Origin: Candidatus Scalindua sp. SCAELEC01
GTDB lineage: Bacteria > Planctomycetota > Brocadiia > Brocadiales > Scalinduaceae
Direction: 5' to 3'
DNA: 64,000 bases
NCBI GenBank assembly: GCA_004282745.1
Contig: SHMT01000001.1
Span: forward strand, 62,001-126,000
The notes beneath the pieces were generated by a model that saw only the letters and a program-made list of their open reading frames with translations, had not been told where the DNA came from and did no database searches. A program made the translations under genes and the position numbers. Below, one piece after another: positions 42,625-50,256 of the stretch. Every line of letters begins with the position of its first letter. Position 1 is the stretch's first letter.

Positions 42625-43812
42625 TTAGGTCTGTTGCTCTCTCTTTAATTCATCCTCATACAGAGGGGACATCTGCCAGCATCGGTCAACTACCTTTGGC
42701 AATGTTTCCAGAAAATAATCAACGTCTTCTTCATTATTGTCCTTACCAAGACTTACGGTTATAGATCCGTGGCACACGTCAGGTGGTACACCAATGGCGG
42801 TAAGCACATGTGAGGCCTGAAGGTCAGGGGAACTACAGGCAGAACCGCTCGCAGTGGAGATGCCATTGTAGTTTAAGAGCAAGACAAGGGTCTCACCTTC
42901 TGCAAAGGATATCCAAAAGCTTACATGTCCAGGAAGTCTGTTCGTGAGATGTCCGGTAAAATGGAGATATTTCACTCTCTTTGGGAGTTCCTCGATTATC
43001 CTGTCTCGAAGCGGTATGAGATGGTTAATTCTGGAATCCATCTCGCTCTTGGCAATTTCAGCAGCTTTACCCATTCCGACAATCCCGGGTACATTATCAG
43101 TGCCCGGTCTCCGACCGCCTTCCTGTGCACCCCCGCTCATGATGGGGACAATGTCAATATCTTCTCTCAGGTACAATGCAGCGATACCTTTGGGGCCGTA
43201 AAAAGGTTGCGAAGCCAAACTTAAGGCGTCCACCCCAAATTGTGAAACGTTAACGGGGATAATCCCCGCGGTAGCTACGGCATCTGAGTGGAATATGACC
43301 TCCCTATTCTTCGTAATACGCCCTATCTCTTCAATAGGTTGGATTACGCCGATTTCATTATTTGCATGCATGATTGAAACGAGGATTGTGTCATCGGTAA
43401 TCGCCTGAGCGACATCGTCCGGGTTTACCACACCCTCTTTGTCTACCTTCAGATACGTTACCCGAAAGCCCTCTTTTTCCAATTCACGTGCCGTGTATAA
43501 TACGGAAAAATGCTCGATTTCTGAGATTACGATATGCTTTCCTTTTGCTTTATTGGCATGGGCAATGCCCCTTAATGCTAAATTGTTCGCTTCACTTCCG
43601 GTAGATGTGAAGATTATCTCATCGGATTTCGCCTGAATAAGATCTGCAATTTTACTCCTTGATTCATCAACTGCCTTTTTCGCCTTCAGCCCATATCCAT
43701 GTAGATGAGATGATGGACTCCCGAAATTTTCCGAAAAAAAAGGCAGCATCTCTTCAACTACTTTCTGGTCTGTTGCTGTGGCAGACATGTGGTCGAGATA
43801 GACACTTCTCAT
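42625..43812 (-). CDS. NifS/IscS-like protein lacking the PLP lysine
   Basis: 395 residues, class V aminotransferase fold. Kept: 'STGSEANNLAL', His101 in 'SEIEHFSV', 'HANNEIG', Asp177, and the loop cysteine Cys326 in 'SGSACSSP'. Lost: the lysine that binds PLP. Where IscS/NifS have 'SGHK..GPKG', this protein reads 'ASQPFYGPKG' (Pro203), checked at codon level (CAA CCT). The Gln that contacts PLP ('DAVQ') is Ala180, and the usual Arg before 'SLG' near the C-terminus is Thr. It should therefore not work as a normal desulfurase. Archaeoglobus IscS is a known case of lysine loss. Lies between trx and fmdB. Confidence 0.88.
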   Translation of the reverse strand: MRSVYLDHMSATATDQKVVEEMLPFFSENFGSPSSHLHGYGLKAKKAVDESRSKIADLIQAKSDEIIFTSTGSEANNLALRGIAHANKAKGKHIVISEIEHFSVLYTARELEKEGFRVTYLKVDKEGVVNPDDVAQAITDDTILVSIMHANNEIGVIQPIEEIGRITKNREVIFHSDAVATAGIIPVNVSQFGVDALSLASQPFYGPKGIAALYLREDIDIVPIMSGGAQEGGRRPGTDNVPGIVGMGKAAEIAKSEMDSRINHLIPLRDRIIEELPKRVKYLHFTGHLTNRLPGHVSFWISFAEGETLVLLLNYNGISTASGSACSSPDLQASHVLTAIGVPPDVCHGSITVSLGKDNNEEDVDYFLETLPKVVDRCWQMSPLYEDELKREQQT

Positions 43813-43857
43813 GATAGTACTTTCCCTTTCTAACTATTCTGTAGAATTTTCGAGATG

Positions 43858-44187
43858 TTATAGAATTCCGTCCAATGTTTGTGTCAGTTTGCTTTTGCTT
43901 GTTACGCCAACTAATGTCTCCTTTACTTCGCCACCACTGAAGATCAATAAGGTCGGCACAGACATAATACCGTATTTGACAGCCAACTCTTTGTTATCAC
44001 CAGCATCAATATCTGCTTTTACAAACTTAACCCTGCCATCGAAATCCTTGGATAATTCATCTAGAATAGGTGAAACTGTTTTACATGGACCGCACCATAC
44101 TGCGAAAAAGTCAACGAGTACGGGAACTTTAGATTGAAGTACTACTTGATCAAAGTCGTTGCTCGTAACGGCATCAATATTTGACAT
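43858..44187 (-). CDS. trxA: Thioredoxin
   Basis: 109 residues from the ATG at 44187, which has AAGGGAG nine bases upstream; an ATG at 44196 abuts that site. Active site 'FFAVWCGPCKTVSP', cis-proline region 'MSVPTLLIF'. Standard length. It is 45 bp upstream of the NifS-like gene in the same direction. Confidence 0.94.
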   Translation of the reverse strand: MSNIDAVTSNDFDQVVLQSKVPVLVDFFAVWCGPCKTVSPILDELSKDFDGRVKFVKADIDAGDNKELAVKYGIMSVPTLLIFSGGEVKETLVGVTSKSKLTQTLDGIL

Positions 44188-44524
44188 CTTTACCATCTCC
44201 CTTGAAAAGGTTATTTTGTATTAATTAAATTTTATATTATACAGAATTTTAATCAAAAGAAAAACATAATGTGTTGAGTCTAAGATTGTTGTAAACGTTT
44301 GCGGGTTCACGGAAGGATTTCTGATTTCAAATTTCAGATTGCATACCGTTCTCTTGAAGAATTGTGTGAAAGAAAAGTGGTTGCATTCCCATGATGGTTT
44401 TCATAGTATTATTTCAATTTGGGAATCTTAATCTATTTTAGTTGATACAATTCACGATACGGGTCCGGTCAGAAATCAGCTTTCATTTGACCGAACCCTA
44501 AGAGGAAAAAGAGGGAAAGTCTTT
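44188..44524. other. Divergent intergenic region trx / HExxH protein
   Basis: About 337 bp, AT-rich, holding promoters for both directions and the hairpin at 44461-44498. No open frame worth calling. Confidence 0.4.
44461..44498 (+). promoter_or_regulatory. Inverted repeat in the leader of the HExxH gene
   Basis: GGGTCCGGTCA, 16 bases, TGACCGAACCC: 10 of 11 positions pair (with one G-U-type change). It ends 26 bases before the start codon, so it may be an operator or a leader hairpin. Confidence 0.45.
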
Positions 44525-45154
44525 ATGGGTACTCATGCAAACATAATTATAGTTGATGGTTTTGAAAACAGAGATGCTATATACAAGATGGTTGAGGATA
44601 CTGCCCGTGAACTGGGCATAAGTGAGAAACTGAAAGAGATAACAATCAAACATACCCCGTCTGATTCTCCAATAGATATGAACTATCTTGATCCAGGAGA
44701 GGAAGCATTGGTGTTGGAGATTGTCGATGATCTGGATAATCTCGACGGGCGGGTCGTACACGAACTCATGCATGTCTTTGATCAGTTGGAGGAAGGGTTT
44801 AAGTTCAGCGAGGAAAGTGTGCCGACAGATGGGACCGGTGCATATCGCAGGTATAAATATTTGTGGAATGTATTTATTGATGGGCGTCTTATCAAGGGGG
44901 GGAAACCTGCCTATAATACTAAGGAGGAGAGAGAGAAAGAGATCGAAGAGTGTTATCCGGAACTGAGTGAGGATTTGAGGAAGAGGGTGTTTCTGTTTCT
45001 CTGGGACCTGGATCCTCTGAGTCATGAACAGATCGTTAAAATGAGCCATGACCTCTTTTCGAGCGCCAAGGAGCTGAAGTCACTTGCTGATTCAAGAGGA
45101 GAGAGAGTTAGGAGTTTTGCTACACTAGAAGAGTTAAAGAACTTCAAACGGTAG
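44525..45154 (+). CDS. Unknown protein with an HExxH motif (putative metallopeptidase)
   Basis: 209 residues, no signal peptide, charged. 'VVHELMHVFDQLEEGF' (His79-Glu80-x-x-His83) is a zincin-type zinc site predicted inside a helix. The next part 'YRRYKYLWNVFIDGRLI' could belong to a substrate groove. The rest has no recognised domain. AGAGGGAAAG precedes the start. A cytosolic metalloprotease is the simplest guess; whether it is active cannot be told. Confidence 0.7.
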   Translation: MGTHANIIIVDGFENRDAIYKMVEDTARELGISEKLKEITIKHTPSDSPIDMNYLDPGEEALVLEIVDDLDNLDGRVVHELMHVFDQLEEGFKFSEESVPTDGTGAYRRYKYLWNVFIDGRLIKGGKPAYNTKEEREKEIEECYPELSEDLRKRVFLFLWDLDPLSHEQIVKMSHDLFSSAKELKSLADSRGERVRSFATLEELKNFKR

Positions 45155-45517
45155 ATGGCGTTTGAATGAAAACTACCTGTCTAGTGTTTGAACGAAAACT
45201 ACCCATTTACTACGTTGCTGCAACAATTTCGAAATCCTCAAGTACAATTGTACTTTCCGGTTACGATATTGTTACGCGCCTTGTACCTGGGCACTTTTCA
45301 TTCAAACACAGGGTTTTCGTTCAGACACTATCTACTGCTTTGAATTGCCATTTTTCATCTCTCCTGCAATAAATATTTATTTCGTAATTGAAATTCATTA
45401 GATTACGGCCAATTTTATCAATATACTGAAGGGAAATGAAATAGTATTAAATGCGATAACGGTGAAACAGGTAAATCGTATCGCATTTCTCATGACGTGG
45501 AGAATAGAGAGAAATAT
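45155..45517. other. Intergenic region with a complete palindromic element
   Basis: About 363 bp. The palindromic element takes up 45182-45330. The remainder is AT-rich leader for the ABC exporter operon. Confidence 0.5.
45182..45330. repeat. 149 bp palindromic (MITE-like) element, family A
   Basis: Ends are inverted repeats: 'TAGTGTTTGAACGAAAAC' on the left against 'GTTTTCGTTCAGACACTA' on the right. The core reads 'ACGTTGCTGCAACAATTTCG', 'AAATCCTC', palindrome AAGTACAATTGTACTT, 'TCCGGTTACGATATTGTTA'. It is the same core, reversed, as 36447-36570. The right end is a tandem of two 'TTTTCRTTCARACAC' units. It starts 27 nt after the preceding stop. Confidence 0.85.
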
Positions 45518-46555
45518 ATGAGGGAAGAGAAGGTCGCGATAGAAGCGAGCGATTTGCGAAAAGAGTTTTCGGTAGACGAATCAGGGAAAGGGTTTTTGGG
45601 AAAGATCAGGGCTCTTTTTCATAGACGACGAAGAGAGATTGTAGCTGTCGATGGGATAAACTTTCAGATAAAGCCTGGAGAATTTGTCGGTTATGTTGGT
45701 GAAAATGGTGCAGGTAAGTCTACGACCATAAAAATGTTAACGGGAATTCTCGTACCCTCATCCGGTAGCGCTGTGGTGAACGGAATTGTCCCGTATGAGA
45801 ACCGGAAAAAGAATGCAGCCAGGATAGGTGTTGTGTTTGGCCAACGAACACAGCTCTGGTGGGACCTGCCGGTCAGGGAATCATTTGAGATGTTGAGGGT
45901 GATATTTCGCGTGACTAAACCGAACTTTTTATACCAGATGGAACGTCTGGAAAGGGCCTTAGACCTCAAGCCGCTCTTGAAGATGCCTGTCCGCAAATTA
46001 TCTCTTGGACAAAGGATGAGGTGTGATATGGCGGCAGCTCTCATACACAATCCTCCGGTACTGTTTCTGGACGAACCTACCATTGGTCTTGATGTACTCG
46101 TAAAAGATGCAATAAGGAAATTCCTCCTGGAAATTAATCGGGAAGAGGGAACGACCATAATTCTTACCACACATGATATGAACGACATTGAACAGATGTG
46201 TAAACGCCTTATTATCCTCGATGAAGGAAACATTATCTTTGATGGTGATACGGAGTCTCTAAAACAGCAGTTTGTACATGAAAAGGTAATTGAGGTCGAA
46301 TTTCACCAGGACGAAGTTACGGTTAAAGGGTTGCCGGGTGTTACCGTTATAAACGAGGAGGGATGTAAGAAGTGGCTGAAGTTTGATAATGAGAACACCA
46401 GCGTAGGTGAAGTTGTCAGTCTTCTTGCTACGAACTACAAGGTAAAGGACCTTTCTGTAAGAGAGCCATCAGTTGAGAGCATTATTAAGAATATTTACAG
46501 CGACAGTGTTGTATTACCAACGCCGATTGAAAAGATTGCTTTACCGGTTGATTGA
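45518..46555 (+). CDS. ABC-2 type exporter ATPase (COG4586 group)
   Basis: 345 residues from the ATG at 45518 (GAGAG seven bases before); a GTG at 45497 is possible. Walker A 'GENGAGKST', signature 'LSLGQRMRCDMAAAL', Walker B 'VLFLDEPTIGLD' and the group-specific Q-loop 'GVVFGQRTQLWWDLPV' identify the ATPase that pairs with COG4587 and COG3694 permeases. In other bacteria such systems export drugs or viologens. It is followed by both permeases. Confidence 0.93.
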   Translation: MREEKVAIEASDLRKEFSVDESGKGFLGKIRALFHRRRREIVAVDGINFQIKPGEFVGYVGENGAGKSTTIKMLTGILVPSSGSAVVNGIVPYENRKKNAARIGVVFGQRTQLWWDLPVRESFEMLRVIFRVTKPNFLYQMERLERALDLKPLLKMPVRKLSLGQRMRCDMAAALIHNPPVLFLDEPTIGLDVLVKDAIRKFLLEINREEGTTIILTTHDMNDIEQMCKRLIILDEGNIIFDGDTESLKQQFVHEKVIEVEFHQDEVTVKGLPGVTVINEEGCKKWLKFDNENTSVGEVVSLLATNYKVKDLSVREPSVESIIKNIYSDSVVLPTPIEKIALPVD

Positions 46556-46576
46556 TGAGTAATAGTGCCGTTTTGG

Positions 46577-46624
46577 CTTAGGGTGCAGGAAAGAATAACA
46601 AGTTATTTTTTCCTGCACCCTAAG
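46577..46624. repeat. 48 bp near-perfect palindrome between ABC exporter genes
   Basis: CTTAGGGTGCAGGAAA pairs perfectly with TTTCCTGCACCCTAAG, with a second inner stem ATAAC-AA-GTTAT. The arms are the same sequence as the ends of the 223 bp element at 33775-33997, with the interior absent. It starts 21 nt after the ATPase stop. As RNA it would be a strong hairpin inside the operon. Confidence 0.85.
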
Positions 46625-46642
46625 GAGAGCAATTATCAATAA

Positions 46643-47446
46643 ATGATGAATCCCACAGTATTTTTTAAATTTGTTTCAATATCATTTCAGAAACAGATAA
46701 CATACCGGTTCGATTACTTCGTAGGGATCGTAAACGGTTTTCTGTATGTCTTCATCTTTACTTCATTGTGGAGGGCCTTGTATGCACAGTCCGAGGTAAA
46801 AGAGCACAACGGTTTTACCTTAACATCGATTATTACGTACGCAGTTGTTGTTATGGCCGTCAGAATAGCCTTTACCATGGACGATTCGATTATCCATAAA
46901 AAAGTTGATGATGGTTCTATAGCAACAGAGCTCATAAGGCCAACCTCCTTTGTGTTTATGAATCTGGCAGAGAATATGGGCCACTCTCTCTTCCATTTTC
47001 TGGCGAGGACCTTTCCCATCGTTATTATTTCCGTTTTTCTCTATGATATCTCTATTCCGTTTGAGCCGCTCAGGCTGATTGGATTCCTTCTCTCAGCCAT
47101 TTTAGGGTATCTGTTACTTTCTATGCTACACTTTATGGTGGGTTTGCTTGCATTCTGGTTTGTTGAGATCTTTCCGTTCATGCTCTTTAAGTATTCTCTG
47201 TTTACGTTCTTTGCCGGTGGAATCGTCCCGATTGATTTCTTTCCGGAAAGGCTCAAACCTTTGATACATCTCCTTCCTTTTAAACACATGCTCTATTCAC
47301 CTACCGTTATCCTTATCGGACGAGTACCGTTGACGGAAATCCATACGATACTCATTACACAGGGGATATGGCTTTTGATAATGGCAGGCATTGGGAAACT
47401 GATGTGGAACGCAGGGAAGAACAAATTAATTATTCAGGGAGGGTAG
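46643..47446 (+). CDS. ABC-2 exporter permease, COG4587 type
   Basis: 267 residues with six hydrophobic segments. 'YRFDYFVGIVNGFLYVFIF' near the N-terminus and 'FFAGGIVPIDFFPERLKPL' near the C-terminus are characteristic of the first permease of this exporter type. The next gene starts 2 bp after its stop. Confidence 0.88.
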   Translation: MMNPTVFFKFVSISFQKQITYRFDYFVGIVNGFLYVFIFTSLWRALYAQSEVKEHNGFTLTSIITYAVVVMAVRIAFTMDDSIIHKKVDDGSIATELIRPTSFVFMNLAENMGHSLFHFLARTFPIVIISVFLYDISIPFEPLRLIGFLLSAILGYLLLSMLHFMVGLLAFWFVEIFPFMLFKYSLFTFFAGGIVPIDFFPERLKPLIHLLPFKHMLYSPTVILIGRVPLTEIHTILITQGIWLLIMAGIGKLMWNAGKNKLIIQGG

Positions 47447-47448
47447 CT

Positions 47449-48249
47449 ATGGAGACGATAAAAATTTATCTTGCCATTATCACGACCTCGATACGAGCCA
47501 GGATGGAGTATAAGACCAGTTTTCTCTTCTACATATTTGCTATACTGGTATTTTATCTTGGTCAAATTGGTCTTCTCCTCGTAGTCTTAAACCGTTTCCA
47601 TAAAATACAGGGTTGGTCATTGGGGGAAATGGCTTTTTTGTACACCCTCCTTGCTTTAGCTCATGGAGTTACCAATCTTATTTTCTCTCAATTGATCCAT
47701 TTCGACCAAATGATTATTACCGGGGAATTTGACAGGATATTGGTACGGCCACTTAGTCCGCTGGGACAGGTTATTTTTTCCAGGTTTGAGATATCAACGG
47801 TGGCCCATCTTATTATGGGATTTGTCGCCCTCTGGTTTAGTACACACATCTCCGGTATAGAGTGGACGTTCAAGAAGATAGCGCTCTTTCCCTTAATCGT
47901 GATTGGCGGCGTCTTAATTGCCGGTGCCATCCGTCTCATGGTTTCGGCGGTAGCCTTCTGGACACTGAGAAATCGGTCGCTGGTTCATACGGCCGTGTTC
48001 TCAAGTAGGGAGTTTATTGTATACCCTGTGAGCATCTACAATACAGGTGTCCAGTTCTTCTTGACCTTCGTGTTTCCTATTGCGTTTATAAATTTCTATC
48101 CGGCGCATCTTTTTTTGGATCGATCGGGAGATGATCTTTTGCACCCGGCTTTACAGATGGGTACGCCGATTGTGGGGATCACCCTTTTTGTGATTTCGCT
48201 CTTAGCGTGGAAATCAGGGGTAAATCATTACCAAAGTTCAGGTTCTTAA
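47449..48249 (+). CDS. ABC-2 exporter permease, COG3694 type
   Basis: 267 residues from the ATG at 47449, which has GGAGGG five bases upstream; a longer frame from 47368 would overlap the previous gene by 79 bp and lacks such a site. Six hydrophobic segments, 'RARMEYKTSFLFYIF' near the N-terminus. Second permease of the exporter. Convergent with galE, 9 bp between stops. Confidence 0.9.
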   Translation: METIKIYLAIITTSIRARMEYKTSFLFYIFAILVFYLGQIGLLLVVLNRFHKIQGWSLGEMAFLYTLLALAHGVTNLIFSQLIHFDQMIITGEFDRILVRPLSPLGQVIFSRFEISTVAHLIMGFVALWFSTHISGIEWTFKKIALFPLIVIGGVLIAGAIRLMVSAVAFWTLRNRSLVHTAVFSSREFIVYPVSIYNTGVQFFLTFVFPIAFINFYPAHLFLDRSGDDLLHPALQMGTPIVGITLFVISLLAWKSGVNHYQSSGS

Positions 48250-48258
48250 ACTAAGGGC

Positions 48259-49293
48259 TTACTGCTCTATCTTAAAATTGATCTCTTTCAGATGCTTCTG
48301 CCAGTCCAAGGCAGTGGATAAAGAGTCTTCAAGTGAGTACCTGCATCTCCAGTCGAGTAAACTGTTTGATTTGTCCACGTTGGCATAAATTGCCGGTACA
48401 TCCCCTGCACGTCTTGGGGCAAATTCATAGCTAAGATCATCCCCGGTAATTTTTTCAAATGTGTTTACCAGTTCCATTACCGAGTTTCCTTTTCCTGTAC
48501 CAATGTTAAAGACTGAGACATCCTCATCTTGTCTGTCGATATACTGAAGAGCCTTAACGTGTGCATGTGCCAGGTCTGAAACATGGATAAAATCTCGAAT
48601 ACAGGTGCCGTCAGGCGTATCATAATCATTTCCAAAAATAGAGAGTTTGTCCCGAATACCAACTGCCGTTTGAGTAATGAAGGGGACAAGATTATTTGGT
48701 ATCCCAATGGGAAGTTCTCCAATCTGTATCGACTCGTGTGCCCCGATTGGGTTAAAATAACGAAGGAGTACCGATTTTATTTTTGATGAAAGAGCAGTGT
48801 CGGATATAATCTGTTCCGAAATAATCTTTGTCTGTCCATAGGGGCAATTTGGTTTCTGAAGGGGCGTGTTTTCGTCTACCTGTATGGTGTCCTTCGGAAC
48901 ACCATACACCGTACATGATGAAGAGAATACAAGGTCGTTTACCCCCTGTTCGCTCATTAAGTCTAATAGGGAAAGCAATGAACCCAGGTTGTTTTGATAA
49001 TATAAGATCGGTTTCTCTACCGATTCACCGACAGCCTTAAAGGCCGCAAAATGAATCACACCCTGTATAGTATCGTGGTCCTGGAAAACGGTACGAAAAG
49101 CATCTTTGTCACCACAATCAATCTGGTAAAACTCAGGTCTATGGCCCACGATCTTTTCAAGCCAGGAAAGTACCTCGGAGTATGAGTTGGAAAGATTATC
49201 GACAATGATGGGAATATATCCATTGTTTACTAACTCGACGACAGTGTGTGAACCGATATAACCCAATCCTCCCGTTACGACTATTTTTTTCAT
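48259..49293 (-). CDS. galE: UDP-glucose 4-epimerase GalE
   Basis: 344 residues, short-chain dehydrogenase fold. It interconverts UDP-glucose and UDP-galactose for surface sugars. NAD site 'VTGGLGYIGSHTVVEL', catalytic 'Y-G-Q-T-K' in 'CPYGQTKIISE', and 'RYFNPIGAHES'. Normal length. Confidence 0.95.
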   Translation of the reverse strand: MKKIVVTGGLGYIGSHTVVELVNNGYIPIIVDNLSNSYSEVLSWLEKIVGHRPEFYQIDCGDKDAFRTVFQDHDTIQGVIHFAAFKAVGESVEKPILYYQNNLGSLLSLLDLMSEQGVNDLVFSSSCTVYGVPKDTIQVDENTPLQKPNCPYGQTKIISEQIISDTALSSKIKSVLLRYFNPIGAHESIQIGELPIGIPNNLVPFITQTAVGIRDKLSIFGNDYDTPDGTCIRDFIHVSDLAHAHVKALQYIDRQDEDVSVFNIGTGKGNSVMELVNTFEKITGDDLSYEFAPRRAGDVPAIYANVDKSNSLLDWRCRYSLEDSLSTALDWQKHLKEINFKIEQ

Positions 49294-50256
49294 AGTATCT
49301 CCGTTTTCAGTTTATTAGGACAATGTAATGGCATTTCAATTTTGTATCTTCTCTTAAACAGGTTAATCAGTAGGGAAATCCAGGAAAAGAACTAGGAGAA
49401 CAGGTAATTGATATAATGCCAAAACCCTTATTAGTGTATTTTCGGAAAGTTAAGAAAAACCTTTAAAATTCCCATTACCTAAACCTGGACAATCCTGTAC
49501 CAACAAATGGTTTGATATTTAATAGATACTCAACGCTAATTGCTCATTTTACCGTTTCCATTGTAACATTTCGGATCGTGAAATAATCAAGAAAACAGTA
49601 ATAGTGGTGTTCTCCTTCGAATATCCTAGCTTTTTTCATTGAAATATCAACCTGTTATTGTGGCTTTTGAGCGATCTTTCGTTGGCTGACCGTATATAAT
49701 AAAACCGATTTAGTTTTCGGTTTTACCGGAAACCAAATCTTGGTGAAGGTATACTCGCTCCTTTTTTTCTCGGATTTTATCCTAAAACTATTATGAAATC
49801 AGTATAAAATAGGTACATCGAGTATAAAAAAACTACCCTCCCCATCTCATAACATCTGCACATATGGTTGAGAGATACCACTGTTCAGCTCTTACACGAG
49901 ATATCTATGAGTTTAAGAGACGAATGAGGTTGCGCGGTATCTTATTTGCGCTTTCCGTCATACATTTTCTCTTTGGTTCTCACTATGCTGTCAAAACAAG
50001 TGTGCGTCTATGTTAGTAGGGTTTTCCCTATTAACACGTTAGGCTTCGTATGTACAGGTTGAGTGTTAAAAAATAAATGTATTACCTCACTCTTAAGGGG
50101 AAGAGTACCAATATCTTCAATAGACGTAGATAGGCAATGTTCACTCACCTCAAACTTCTGGCCAAAATTGATTGGCAACGAACTATAATTGTTTTGGAGG
50201 GTTAGGAGGAGTAAGCACTTTATATACTTAAATACATTTTACCAAAAGGGAGGATT
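49294..50256. other. Long intergenic region upstream of the BNR-repeat gene
   Basis: 963 bp, AT-rich, without a credible gene. It holds a family C repeat (49700-49806), a short inverted repeat GCCAA-N6-TTGGC (50161-50176), a TATAAT box at 50184-50189 without a clear -35, and AAGGGAGG before the next start. A 31-codon frame near 49924 is not supported. Confidence 0.45.
49700..49806. repeat. Family C upstream repeat, copy 2
   Basis: Shares 'TAAAACCGATTTAG', 'AAATCTTGGTGAAGGTAT', 'ACTCGCTC', 'TTTTATCCTAAAAC' and 'ATTATGAAATCAGTATAA' in order with 13453-13582. Lies about 450 bp upstream of the secreted repeat protein. Confidence 0.65.

Noticed and set aside
46577-46624. Simple intrinsic terminator between ABC exporter genes
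   Set aside because: The stem is far longer than a usual terminator, there is no U tract after it, and its arms match the ends of a dispersed repeat, so it is better listed as a repeat, though it may still affect read-through.
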